A stretch of DNA of 64,000 nucleotides, from contig OY723320.1 in the NCBI GenBank assembly GCA_963210315.1, positions 1,550,001 to 1,614,000 on the forward strand, read 5' to 3'. The notes under the pieces were generated by a model. It worked only from the letters and a program-made list of their open reading frames with translations, was not told the origin of the DNA and did not search any database. The stretch comes from Rhynchopus euleeides (Eukaryota > Euglenozoa > Diplonemea > Diplonemida > Diplonemidae). The position numbers and the translations under genes were made by a program. Each line of letters opens with the position of its first letter. Position 1 is the stretch's first letter. Below, piece after piece: positions 1-10,772 of this stretch.

Positions 1-454
1 TGCATGCGCTGCAGGCACGGGAAATACTGAGAGCGATGAAGAGGACGAATACGTGTGGGAGGGAGGAGGCGAGCACAAAAGGGCGTCGGCTACCGCACGC
101 CCTTTGGGCGCAGCCGACGACCGACCGTACCGGCCCCCGGCCGGGAGGGAGGTGGGGGGGGGGGGGGCGGGGGGCGTGGGGGGCGGAGCCCCCCACATGG
201 GGGGTCCGGGGGGCGAAGCCCCCCGGAAAATTTTTTTCGACATGTCGAAATTTCGGCCTACCTGGCCCAGCTGGGCCCAGGCCTGGCTAACCAAAAATGG
301 CTGAAAAAAAATTCGAAAATTTTCCGAAATTTTTCAGTGTGGCACCCCAGTGAGCCCCAGATTCTGTTGAGCCAGGCGAAAAAAAATTTTTTTTTGGCCA
401 AAAAATTTTTTTTCGACATGTCGAAATTTCGGACCCCGGGTCACCAGGGCCGTA

Positions 455-610
455 TGGAAATTTAGCCACTGTGGCTAGCCGTAGTGGCTAAAAACAGTTA
501 GGCGTTTTTTTCGATTTTTTTCGAATTTTTCAAAAATTGGACAACTATTTTCCCCAGCCAAAAAACCTGGCTAAATTGGCTAATTTTGGCTAATTTTGCC
601 TAAATTTCCA
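455..610. mobile_element. 156-bp MITE with TA target duplication
   Basis: The ends are inverted copies of TGGAAATTTAGCC, with one mismatch at the inner side, and each is flanked by TA (453-454 and 611-612). The interior is AT-rich with runs of GGCTAAA. No coding capacity. TA duplications and short terminal repeats fit a non-autonomous Tc1/mariner-type element. Confidence 0.55.
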
Positions 611-890
611 TACCCCCAGTGACAGTGATAGCGGCAGTGAGCCATCCGATGACCATGAAGAAGGGGGCATGGACTGGTATCAGACATCAGCAGTGTGCCG
701 AAGACGGCCCCTTACGGTTGTATGAAAGACTGAAGGCTACAATGCCAAAGTTCAAGCCGTACAACAAGGACGAGGGGGTGCAACTCGGCTGTCCAGGCAG
801 CGACGCACGAACAGGCAGAGTCCTCCACACTTCTGCCATAGCCCACATACAGCACACTCGGTGCCTTTGATTTCCAGGCACAGTTCTGGT

Positions 891-925
891 ATGGGATCTG
901 TGTGTTGTATTCACACAGATCCCAT
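891..925. repeat. Perfect 14-bp stem hairpin
   Basis: ATGGGATCTGTGTG at 891-904 is followed by a 7-nt loop and its exact reverse complement at 912-925. A second hairpin with 12-bp arms built on CATCATTCCACC lies at 1123-1149. Role unknown. Confidence 0.6.
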
Positions 926-1215
926 GGTTGGCATATCCAGTGGTTGCGGCAGTCCCGCCTGCGCACCTGGGTATACTCCGTTGTTCAGCATACCGCATAG
1001 TCTGACGGCTGCACGGCTCCCCCTCCCCTGCAGCAGCGTCTTTTGTGCCAGACTGGTCGCTAACCATCATTCATCATTCCACTCATTCTGGGTTTCCCCC
1101 CCTAGATATTTCATCATTCCACCATCATTCCACCAATGGTGGAATGATGGGATGAAACACACACTACCACCTCATTCACCCACCATTCCCCAGGGTCAAA
1201 GAGTATGGTTTTGCA

Positions 1216-1575
1216 GGAACAGATGCTCACTACCGTGGCCTCCGGCGGCTGGGGGGCTCCGCCCCCCAGACCCCCCTGCGGCGTATGTCTCGTACTCAAG
1301 TCATTCGATTCCCATCAGGTCAGGGAATCCAACCACTCCAGTAGCCTCAGGAGGACCCAGCCAACTCACACAGAATCTGTCGCCACAATGAACAGATGTT
1401 CACGACCGTGGCCTCCGGCGGCTGGGGGGCTCTGCCCCCCAGACCCCCCTGTGGACCATGTAGCGTGTGCCCGGCTAGTATATAGTAACCAAGCCCTTGC
1501 GCTTCGACGGCCGTGGCATATCAGGGGGTAGCGTCGAATCATGGTACCGAAAGCCATTTTTTGGTTTCCTCCGGC
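1216..1575 (+). repeat. Dispersed GC-hairpin repeat family, double copy
   Basis: Two copies of a module lie at 1216-1279 and 1387-1452. The module is GGAACAGATG.TCAC, then CCTCCGGCGGCTGGGGGG, then CTCCGCCCCCCAGACCCCCC. The core folds as GGGGGG-CTCC-GCCCCCC. The spacer contains a block (AGTAGCCTCAGGAGGAC) also found between the paired copies at 7520-7790, so the full repeat is about 250-350 bp. Other members are at 11861-11926, 12092-12155 and 25717-25780. Confidence 0.65.
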
Positions 1576-2294
1576 ACCCGAGGATGGCGCGAGCGGGAGA
1601 GGAACCGCGGAAGGAACCCAGCGCCTCACACCGTGCCCACCTAGTGGTCCACCGACGGGAAAGTTAAGTAACAATGTACCCCTGATCCCCCCAACACAGG
1701 AGCGTCCGCCCACCTAATCTCTAAAATCGAAAAAGTTAGCGACAGGCCTGGATCGTGGGCGCGCGGCGGCGGCGGCGAAGCCGCCGCGATCGCGTACGAA
1801 CCACATTTTCTGCATGGCCACCACTTCCTACCTGTGGCCGTGTAGTTGCACCATCTTCGACCAAAGAAAATTATCATGAGAGCACGGCTTTCTGTGTCTC
1901 TTGCCGCTGAAGGCGAGTGGTTGTTCCTCGTACGCACTCGGGCATCTGTGCGAGAGTGCGGAGGTCCACGTAGTGACGGAAGGGCTTGAGTCAGCCATTG
2001 AGACCTTCTGACTTGGGGTGGTGTGGTACAACTTTGTGGTACATTTTTTGGCATTGCAAGTAAGTAGGGAGGCATACCCCACTGTTTGTCTACTGAAAAA
2101 AGTGCACGAAAATTATTTTGGCCGTTTGGGCACATTCAGGACAAAATGTTGGACCTCGGGTGACCTCACCAGGGACTTGGCGTGACTGTCGGACACGGTC
2201 AGAGGGCCGACCACCAAGAACACCTCCGCGCGACATCGGCGTCGGCAGAGAATCGCGTAATCGGGCGGAAACAGTCGGTGCACCAAGGGAAAGG

Positions 2295-2440
2295 TATCTC
2301 AGAACCTCAGAACAAGATTCCTTGGTCACAAGGAACCTCAAAGAACCTCAGAACTAGGTTCCTTGGTCACAAAGAACCTCAAGGAACCTCAGAAATAGGT
2401 TCCTTGACCATATGGAACCTCAAGGAACCTCAGTGGCACC
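2295..2440. repeat. Short tandem repeat of GGAACCTC modules
   Basis: Imperfect tandem units contain AAGGAACCTCAGAA and TAGGTTCCTTGGTCAC. Because GGAACCT and AGGTTCC are complementary, each unit can fold on itself. About three to four units are visible. No coding signal. Confidence 0.55.
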
Positions 2441-2930
2441 TGCAACCACCTCAAAATGGCATGTAACCACCTGTAACCACTGGTAGCGAGGGCCCCCAGG
2501 GAGTGATTTATGTTTTACATTTACATTTTGACAAAGATGTCAAAAAGTCTTGAAGAAAATTACAAATCTTTCTCACATTTGTCAAGATCTTGAAGATTTG
2601 TAAAAAAACACGAAATTCTTCTTGAAGATCTTTACATAACCGTGTGAAAAATACAAAGGAAAAATACACCCTGCCAACACTGAACCCCTGTGATGTCGTC
2701 ATGTTGACCAACGGATAATGATTTCCTGTGAGGTAAATTGTTGGCGGATCCGTTTCACTTTTGGCGATGATGCCATGAAACCTGTTCAAGGCCCGCCCTC
2801 CTGAAAAATTGAGGGATCCAGACGCGGATGGTCGCAATCGGGCGAAGGGGAAAAAAATACGATGAGGATTTCTGTTCACAAACCGTGTTGATTTGCAAGC
2901 CACCCGAAAACTCACCCCCCTCCCCCACAG

Positions 2931-3141
2931 CCTGAAGAGGCGCAAGGACCTGCTGCTGCAGTACATCCAACGCAACGAGATGATCAACACAATGATTGAC
3001 GAGCAGGAGGAGGGCAGCGCCCCGGTCGAGGTGACCCACCAGATGCAGGAGTGGACACGCGACCGCGAGGTGCAGCGTGGCATCCTCGAATCCCAGCCAG
3101 CGGAAGAGCAGCTGCTGGGCGCAGGCCCCTCGCAGTCCTGA
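2931..3141 (+). CDS. Terminal exon of an unidentified gene
   Basis: A pyrimidine tract ending in CCCCCACAG (2922-2930) is a textbook 3' splice site. It is followed by 69 codons of well-biased sequence ending at TGA 3139-3141. The peptide begins LKRRKDLLLQYIQRNEMI and is rich in Lys, Arg, Glu and Gln, probably helical, possibly coiled coil. I find no partner exon immediately upstream, where the DNA is AT-rich and repetitive. Either the intron is long or the rest of the gene has been lost. The family is not recognised. It ends 590 bp before the V-ATPase start codon on the same strand. Confidence 0.45.
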
Positions 3142-3648
3142 TCGTTTGGTCAGACTTGGGGGGCGGGTGTGTGTGGGATGAGTGGGTGCGCGGCACGGTA
3201 GCTCTTCACCGCCCCAGCGCGCGACACACACACCGCAAGGTAGGGCCCGGCGCGAAGTCACGCAGGGGCAGGGGGAGGGGGGGTGGGTAAAGAGGCCTCC
3301 CCGCTGGGCAGGCGTGCCGAGTGGAGGTTTGCGTGGGGGGGGAGCGATCCCAGGGATTGCGATTCGCCACCTCTCCCCCCCTCCCAGCTAGCTTGAAAGC
3401 CCCCCTCCCCCCTCCCCCGCGTGGCGATTTTTTTTGAGGGTTGTGCCTCGCGACAGGAAACTGTGCCCGTGCAAAATCCTTTTGCGGAATACCGCCACGC
3501 TTCATGACAGGCGCGATCGGCGATTTGCGTGTGTGCGCGACTCGACAAGGTTAGGTCAAGACAGCACACACCCCTGGGATCTGTTCCCCCCCCACCGCAG
3601 TTCCTCGGAGCTCCTGCGGGGGCTTGTCATACACACAACACGCACACA

Positions 3649-3671
3649 AAAGGTTGTGCTAGCCAGACGCC
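3649..3671 (+). promoter_or_regulatory. Conserved 23-bp element upstream of V-ATPase gene
   Basis: A 23-bp block with the core AGGTTGTGCTAGCCAGAC occurs 60 bp before the V-ATPase start codon. It recurs with two substitutions at 34414-34436, upstream of PRPF31. No other copy was seen in the window. Both sit in CA-rich leader sequence upstream of unrelated housekeeping genes, which suggests a promoter or leader element. Function is inferred. Confidence 0.45.
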
Positions 3672-3730
3672 GCCTTAAAACTGGTTTCAACACACACACA
3701 CCACCCGCAAGCAGGACACACTGCCAGACA

Positions 3731-5162
3731 ATGGGGAACAGCCTCTCCTCCGTGATGGCCACCGTGGTCGACCCCGATCTGGACAGGATCGAGGTCGAGC
3801 CGATGACCCGTGCCGCGCGCCAGGAGCCTGACCAGGCCATGTCCACGCTCCAGACGATCTTCTACTGGATCGGGTACTTCGTCTTCTTCTTCTTCGTCTT
3901 CCTTCCCCTGCTGGGCGGCCACCTGACCATCTGGCCCAACTGGTCCCAGTGGTGGATCATCCTCGAGAGCGTGAACCCGTACGCATTCGGCGCGGTCGGG
4001 ATCAGTCTGTCTATTGCGTATGTCGGAAATGTAGTATTATACAGGGAGGGAGGGAGGGAGGGGGGGGGGGGCATCAATCACCGCGAGAGAGGCACACGGT
4101 GTTTACCGCAGCACAGACACACTCAATACTATTATCCCCCCACCCTCAGTATTTCCATCATCGGCGCTGCCTGGGGCATCCTGCTGTCCGGCAGCAGCAT
4201 TGCAGGCGCGGCGATCCGTACACCCCGCATGGTGAGCAGGAACCTGATCAGGTATGTCAGCAGCGCTAGCGCACCCCACACGAGACGCTGGCCAAATCAA
4301 CCCACCGCCAGAGTAGTATCCTCTAGCGGTGGGTTGACTTGAAGTTTTCCGGGCACACGGATGCAACGGTACGGCAGCAACACCGCGTCACAACCACACA
4401 GCATTATCTTCTGCGAGGCTGTCGGCATCTACGGTCTGATCATCGCCCTGCTGATGAACAACAAGATGGCAGACAAGGTGCCCCAGGCGGGTCTGATCAA
4501 GTCGCACGGCTACTGCTTCGGTATGATGGCACCCCTTCCTCCCCACGTGTGGGTTGTCCATGCCGTGGGACAGTCGCTTCTGCATTCTACTCTTTGCCTC
4601 ACCCCCTTCGGGAGGCTTGCTTTTCCATTCGCTCTCGACAATCACCTTCTTGGGGGGGGGGGGTGCACGAAAACCTTTATCTCCCCTCCACCTGTCGCGC
4701 AGCTCTCTTGGCTGGCCCGGACCCCCCCCTGCCAAACCACCTCCCACCCAATCACCCCCTCACAACAGGTGTCGTGCAGTCTCTGTACACGCTGTTCGCC
4801 GCCGGCCTGACTGTCGGTATTGGCAACTTCGCATGCGGCATCTCCGTGGGTCTTGTCGGTTCGGCCTGTGCGATCGCTGACGCAGCGGATAGTATGTTGA
4901 CGGCCGCAGGTGCTGCTGGTGGGGTGGGGTGGGGTGGTGGGGGTCGTGTGTTTGTGCTGCCCCTTAGTTGCCTCCACCGATTGGGGGATCGCATCTGCAA
5001 TTTTTTGCCTTTTTTTGAATTGCACCCGGTGTCCCACACACCTCCGAAACAGAGGACCTTTTCGTCCAGATCCTGATCGTGGAGATCTTCGCCAGCGCTC
5101 TGGGGATCTTCGCCCTGATCATTGGCATCCTGCAAACCAACCAGGCAAGCTTCGACTGCTGA
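3731..5162 (+). CDS. VMA16: V-type ATPase proteolipid subunit c''
   Basis: Membrane proteolipid of the V0 rotor, which carries protons across vacuolar or endosomal membranes; it is the VMA16/ATP6V0B type. Five exons: 3731-4017, 4150-4251, 4402-4520, 4769-4891 and 5053-5162. Introns start GTATGT, GTATGT, GTATGA and GTATGT and end in CAG or ACAG. Splicing keeps one frame and gives 246 residues, somewhat longer than the roughly 205-213 of human and yeast forms because of an extended N-terminus. Diagnostic segments are GISLSIAISIIGAAWG, the essential-glutamate helix SIIFCEAVGIYG, GLTVGIGNFACGISVG, and LFVQILIVEIFASALG near the end. The start is the first ATG of the conserved frame, just after a CCAG acceptor-like site. 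An AATAAA-like signal lies near 5463. Confidence 0.92.
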
Positions 5163-7519
5163 GCGGGGGGCTGGAAAGACGGGGGGACAAGGATTTTCTG
5201 ACAACATAAAAAATGCACCCCTCTCCCCCCCCCCCCTCCCCCAACAGCACCCACACCCACACCCCACTTAAAATGCGCACGTCGCTTGTTGTTGTGTGTC
5301 GATTGACAAGACCCAGGCTGCGCGGTTCCATGTGTGTCCACCCCTCCCCCCCCCCCCCCCCCTCCCATGTGTTTTAGTGTGAACAGAAGGGGCGAGGGGG
5401 TGGTTGGAGTGGTGAGGGTGGGTTTGTCCCACCGGGCGCAGAATTTCACACACTGCTGCCAGAATAAAATGAAACTTATGTTTTTTTTCCGCGTGAAAGT
5501 GGGGGGGGGGGGGGAAAGGGGGGTGCGCGCGCGTGTGTGTGTGTGTGGGGGGGGGGAGGGGGGGCTGTGATCTACAGGCGTTGTGTTGGGTGAGAATTTG
5601 CCATCAAGCAGAGCGCCCGTTGGACGGAGGTGTGGTTGTCTCTGGATGCGTTTTCCCCCACGATGCTTTCTACAAAAATTTTACGTGTGTGTTGTGTGTC
5701 CGGAGGCCACATCAAGGGCATAGCGACTCGGTGTGACCTTTTTTTAAAAAAAAATTCATTCAGATTCACGTGTGTGTGTGCGTGTGAGGAGGTGGGGGGG
5801 GGCGGGGTGGTTGCGGTGGCATCTATCCCTGAGGATACATCCGCGATGCCCACTGTGCCCTGTCGTCTGTTCTATTTCTGCTGCAAGAAATACAAAAATG
5901 GGGGTGGGGGGGGGGGGTCGGGGGAGTGCATGGCGAACAGCTGTCCTGTTTTTCGCGTGTGTGTGTCGTGTGTCGGTCAGTGGTGGGAGAGCCGCATCAA
6001 GAGCACCGGTCGCTCGGTGCGTTCTGTATACTTCTTGGCAGATGAGAGAGATGCAAAAGGGGCCCTGTTCACATGTGTGTCTGGCAGAGGGGTGTGTCAT
6101 CAAGAGAAGCAAGATCGGGTGGGCTCCAAAAGTAATCACGTGTGTGTGTATCTGCCCCCACCAGTGGCGAAGCATTGTATCGGGGAGTGCAGCGCTTGCC
6201 ACAGAGAATGGAAAAAGACTGTCAAAGAGCCAACCTGCCGGAGCGGGACGGCTCGCGCATCCCCCAGCTGTGTGGGGTGCGTCACCTCCAATCCCGACAC
6301 GACGTCTTCTTGGGCTCCGTACCCCCCTCCACGCACGCACACGCGTTCTCCCCCCCTACCCCCTCTGTCTGAAGATAAAAAGAAAAGATTTGCCCCTTCC
6401 CCACACCTGGCAATATATATACTACCTGGCAATATGTATACCTCTGTCCGCCTGTCCCCCTACCCCCCCCCCCCCACCCCACACACACACACACACCCAC
6501 CGAGACAAAAAACCAAGCGTGTCGTTTCATCTGTTTTTTCTTGTAATAAAAAAAAGAAGAAGAAAAAAATGCGGGGGGAGTCCTTTTTTTTTGTTCTTTT
6601 TTTTGTGTTTTCACATTGTGTGGACAGCAATACTACCGTCTCTCTCTGACTCCCCCCTCTCTTGACCCCACCCCACCAACCCCCCCCCCCCCCCGTCTCT
6701 CTCTCCCCCTGCCCGCCCCCACTCACCACCGCCTCAAGGGCCCCCCCTTTCGCTCCTGGCTGCACCTCTCTCGTATCTTCTCCCCCACCTCCCGTGACTC
6801 TGTTTGTTTTGTTGTGTTGGTTCCACGCGTGCCCGCCTCCCCAGGTTCTCTCTCGGCAGGGAAATATGCGGCCCAACGCGTGCTGCACCAAGCACCACCC
6901 GGTTGGGTGGCGGCGCCGTGACTTGATCACGGGAGTCTGAGTGCGCTACGCAAACTCTGGTTTCAAACACAAGACACACATCCAACACACCACAGGGTGT
7001 CCCCAAAGAAAAAATCATTCAAAAATTGTGACGAATCGGTTCAAGGGGTGTGTGTGTGTATGGGTGAGAGTGTTGCAGAGAGGTAGCAAAGCTTGTCACA
7101 TCAAACGCTGGGTGGGAGTGGGGGTGGGGGTGGGGAACAGAGGGGAAGCAGTTCCGCGGAGGAGGGGGGGGTTGGAAATTATGGCGCTGGGCAACCACCC
7201 TGCCCAAAATGCCAATCGAGTGTGGGTGGTGCAGCGAAGTGCGAAGCCACGGTTTGAGTGTGGGTGGAAGCAAGTATGAAGCTAAATGTGGAGTCCAAGT
7301 CCCGATTCAGGATTGCACTTTTTTTCTCTTTGGGTTTTTATAGGGAGGGAATTTTTTTTTCTCCTTGGGTTTTTTAGGTGGGATTTTTTCCCCACAGGTT
7401 TTCTGGGTGAAGTTTTTCGGGGGCAGGTGGCATTCTAGTGGGGGATGAGGATGAATCCTCCGGACACCCGCCCCTTTTTCGGTTGTTCCAGCCAAAACCC
7501 GGCGGTGTTCCCCAGTCAA
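5163..7519. other. Non-coding stretch rich in simple repeats
   Basis: No convincing intact gene. The sequence holds G and C homopolymers (for example 5346-5360), GT runs and CA runs (6480-6496). One exon-like segment follows a CCCCCACCAG acceptor near 6164 and stays open for about 100 bp in two frames, one of them Cys-rich (CIGECSACHREWKKT). I cannot choose a frame or a family. Confidence 0.4.
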
Positions 7520-7880
7520 GAGCCAGGCGTTCACTACCGTGGCCTCCGGCGGCTGGGGGGCTCCGCCCCCCACCACTAGGCTGGAGCGTGTGCCTGTGTG
7601 TAGCCAAGTCCTTTGGGTTCACATCAGCGAATGGGACCCAGACCACTCTCAGTAGCCTCAGGAGGACGCAGCCAACAATCTGTACGCCCGCAACTCCCAC
7701 GCGCTCCCACTACGGCGCAAGGAACAGATACTCACTACCGTGGCCTCCGGCGGCTGGGGGGGCTCCGCCCCCCAGACCCCCCGTATGTCGAGCAACCAAA
7801 TCCTTGAGCTTGTGCCACTGGGCATAGGAAGGGGTCGTTGCAATAACGCCCCGAAAACCCATTTTTGGCACCCCTTGCCT
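7520..7880 (+). repeat. Dispersed GC-hairpin repeat family, double copy
   Basis: Modules at about 7528-7577 and 7715-7786 match those at 1216-1452, including the shared spacer block. The downstream flank (CCATTTTTGG after a run containing GTTGCAATAACG) also resembles the flank at about 1500-1565. This indicates two long copies of one dispersed repeat. Confidence 0.6.
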
Positions 7881-8152
7881 GGCATGTTGCTGTTGTGTTG
7901 CCACTATCTCTCATCACACAGGGCGTCCAATACCCACACACCACACTCACACTGGTTGTGTGGTGGGGATGGGGGGATTTTCTTGCCCGCGAGGGGGATT
8001 GCGCGCCATTTCCCCCCCGAAAAACCCTTGGAGAAAAAGTGGAATCCCGACCCCTTTTTGGGCCCAAAAAGGCTAAAGTCCCAGGCATACTTGGGTGGAA
8101 GTACGAGGTTTTTTTCCCCCGCGAACGGCGCTCAAGGCTGGGCGGGGTGTGG

Positions 8153-8188
<36 letters not shown>

Positions 8189-8704
8189 GAGGGAGGGAAG
8201 AGGGATGTACTACTAGGGTTCCTCCCTTCCTCCCTCACCCCCGCCCCTCCCCCCACCCCCTTCTTCCCGACCTGACCCCCCTCTTTTCCAGTGTGGTTCG
8301 TTAAAATCCAAAAAAAATCGCAACAGAAGAGCATATCGGGGGGGAGGGGGAGAACGGGGTAGTTCTTACTGTTGTGATTTTTTTTCCCCGTTGCAATTTT
8401 CAATCTGGGGAGAGGGAACGGGCGGGGAGGGCAGGGGGGGGGGGGGGGCGGGTGGGTGGGGGGAGGGGGTAGTGGTGTGGAGAGGCCATTATCTCACGAT
8501 GATGCGGTGGCGGTAGGGCAAGCAAACCCCCCCCCCCCCCCCCGCCCCCCCCCCCCCCCCCCGCCCCCCCCCCCCCCCACCCACCCACTCCTTTGTCTCT
8601 CCCCCACTCCCCGCACGCCCCAAACCTCCGAGATGGAAAGTGCAGTAGCTGCCCCCTTCTCCCCCCTCCCCCCCCCACACACACCTTGCTGCCCCCATCT
8701 ATAT
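7881..8704. other. Simple-sequence region, GA repeat and G/C runs
   Basis: Contains a (GA)n tract at about 8156-8184, a long G run at 8430-8448 and interrupted C runs from 8527 to 8579. No gene is supported; apparent open frames are proline- or glycine-rich readings of these tracts. Confidence 0.5.
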
Positions 8705-8835
8705 TTTGTGTCAAACGCACCGTGCTCACGGAAGGCGTTCAGAACTAAAAGGTTGCAGTGGGAGCAATGTTCTTTGTTCACCTACACTCCACGCCCCCAA
8801 CGTGCAGGTGGCCGGAAGGTTGCACAAAACAAAAC
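8705..8835 (+). repeat. Dispersed repeat, inverted partner at 62.4 kb
   Basis: About 130 bp, including the words CACCGTGCTCACGGAA, TTGTTCACCTACACTCCACG and ACGTGCAGGTG. It recurs in reverse orientation at about 62410-62560. No coding capacity seen. Probably a small mobile repeat. Confidence 0.6.
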
Positions 8836-8879
8836 AAAAGAAACCCGGCAATATCCTTTTTGATCTCAACGCCACCAGG

Positions 8880-8975
8880 TAGTGGCGTTCTGATTTATTT
8901 TTTTGAAAAGAGCAGTTTTTGAACCTGGGTTGAGAACATCATTTGTCTTTGAACTTACCTATCACCCCCCCCCCA
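8880..8975 (+). repeat. Dispersed repeat with CTTACCTATCACCCCC end
   Basis: The block has a TTTGAACCTGG/TTGAACATGG word, then GAGAACA..ATTTGTCTTTG and ACTTACCTATCACCCCC. It recurs at 21829-21906 and, shortened, at 21108-21165. All copies are in the same orientation and run into a C-rich tract. Confidence 0.5.
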
Positions 8976-8984
8976 GTGTTGTTA

Positions 8985-9080
8985 AAAACCCGGGTCCCAG
9001 AATAAAAACCCCAAAAAACCCAAAAAACCGGGTTTAAACCCTAAAACCGGGTTTAAACCCGGTTTAAACCGAGTAAAAAC
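8985..9080. repeat. AAACCGGGTTTAAACCC palindromic cluster
   Basis: Overlapping copies of AAACCC and ACCGGGTTTAAACC form several short palindromes. The words resemble AAACCCT telomere units but are irregular and internal, so I do not call a telomere. Confidence 0.5.
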
Positions 9081-9356
9081 CCAGTGGGGGCCTTCGCTCT
9101 GTGTCAAACTGTGTCAAATTGTGTCAGTGTGTCACACAGGCGGTTTTTTTCACCTTAGGCGAAATCGGCAAAAACGCCGCCAAGCCTTCGCTCTGTGTCA
9201 CTGTGTGTCACTGACTCAGAGCGAAGGTCCCGTGACACAGGGGTGTTGGGGACAATGCAAAATTTGCGAAAAATCTCGAAAAAAAATTCTGGCAGAGGTG
9301 AAAAAATTGGGTTCCACACAAAACTGGCTCCAAAGTGACATACTCCCACGCGGTCC

Positions 9357-10772
9357 TTACACACTGTGTCATGCCCCCCCAGGCTTCCAGCACAGTGTGT
9401 CATGCCCCCCCAGGCTTCTAACACACTGTGTCATGCCCCCCCAGGCTTCCAGCACACTGTGTCATGCCCCCCCAGGCTTCCAGCACAGTGTGTCATGCCC
9501 CCCCAGGCTTCCAGCACACTGTGTCATGCCCCCCCAGGCTTCTAGCACAGTGTGTCATGCCCCCCCAGGCTTCTAACACACTGTGTCATGCCCCCCCAGG
9601 CTTCCAGCACAGTGTGTCATGCCCCCCCAGGCTTCCAGCACACTGTGTCATGCCCCCCCAGGCTTCTAGCACAGTGTGTCATGCCCCCCCAGGCTTCTAA
9701 CACACTGTGTCATGCCCCCCCAGGCTTCTAACACACTGTGTCATGCCCCCCCAGGCTTCTAGCACAGTGTGTCATGCCCCCCCAGGCTTCCAGCACACTG
9801 TGTCATGCCCCCCCAGGCTTCTAACACACTGTGTCATGCCCCCCCAGGCTTCTAGCACAGTGTGTCATGCCCCCCCAGGCTTCTAGCACAGTGTGTCATG
9901 CCCCCCCAGGCTTCTAACACAGTGTGTCATGCCCCCCCAGGCTTCTAGCACAGTGTGTCATGCCCCCCCAGGCTTCTAACACACTGTGTCATGCCCCCCC
10001 AGGCTTCTAACACACTGTGTCATGCCCCCCCAGGCTTCCAGCACACTGTGTCATGCCCCCCCAGGCTTCTAGCACAGTGTGTCATGCCCCCCCAGGCTTC
10101 TAACACACTGTGTCATGCCCCCCCAGGCTTCTAACACACTGTGTCATGCCCCCCCAGGCTTCCAGCACACTGTGTCATGCCCCCCCAGGCTTCTAGCACA
10201 GTGTGTCATGCCCCCTCAGGCTTCTAACACACTGTGTCATGCCCCCCCAGGCTTCTAACACAGTGTGTCATGCCCCCCCAGGCTTCCAGCACACTGTGTC
10301 ATGCCCCCCCAGGCTTCTAGCACAGTGTGTCATGCCCCCCCAGGCTTCTAACACACTGTGTCATGCCCCCCCAGGCTTCTAACACAGTGTGTCATGCCCC
10401 CCCAGGCTTCCAGCACACTGTGTCATGCCCCCCCAGGCTTCTAGCACAGTGTGTCATGCCCCCCCAGGCTTCTAACACACTGTGTCATGCCCCCCCAGGC
10501 TTCTAGCACAGTGTGTCATGCCCCCCCAGGCTTCCAGCACAGTGTGTCATGCCCCCCCAGGCTTCTAGCACAGTGTGTCATGCCCCCCCAGGCTTCTAAC
10601 ACACTGTGTCATGCCCCCCCAGGCTTCTAACACAGTGTGTCATGCCCCCCCAGGCTTCCAGCACACTGTGTCATGCCCCCCCAGGCTTCTAGCACAGTGT
10701 GTCATGCCCCCCCAGGCTTCTAACACACTGTGTCATGTCCCCCCCAGGCTTCTAGCACACTGTGTAATACCC
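9357..10772 (+). repeat. 31-bp minisatellite, about 45 copies
   Basis: The unit is ACACTGTGTCATGCCCCCCC followed by AGGCTTCTAAC, 31 bp. Copies differ mainly at two places: ACACTG versus ACAGTG, and CTTCTAAC versus CTTCTAGC or CTTCCAGC. The variants are interspersed and some combinations recur as multi-unit blocks, suggesting higher-order duplication. The last units (from about 10730) are degenerate. Confidence 0.95.

Larger units (their letters stand above)
1..1011 (+). pseudogene. Degraded coding remnants, split by a MITE
   Basis: Short stretches read like protein but in changing frames. Around 20-60 there is an acidic run (ESDEEDEYVWE). Around 619-700 there is another acidic Ser/Asp/Glu run ending in MDWYQTSAV. 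Further pieces lie at 720-790 (YERLKATMPKFKPYNKDEG) and 860-1011, where a Trp-rich stretch ends in a stop. The MITE at 455-610 lies between the two acidic blocks. I read this as an old broken gene, perhaps a transposase, continuing from beyond the left edge. I do not recognise the family, and unspliced exons are an alternative explanation. Confidence 0.25.

Noticed and set aside
5163..7290. Several 80-300-residue open frames
   Set aside because: They translate GT, CA, G and C tracts into Val/Cys/Gly/Pro-rich peptides without start context or domains.
8985..9080. Internal telomere tract
   Set aside because: AAACCC words are irregular and palindromic, not a tandem telomere repeat.
9357..10772. 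CRISPR array
   Set aside because: Units are head-to-tail with no unique spacers, and the genome is eukaryotic; it is a minisatellite.
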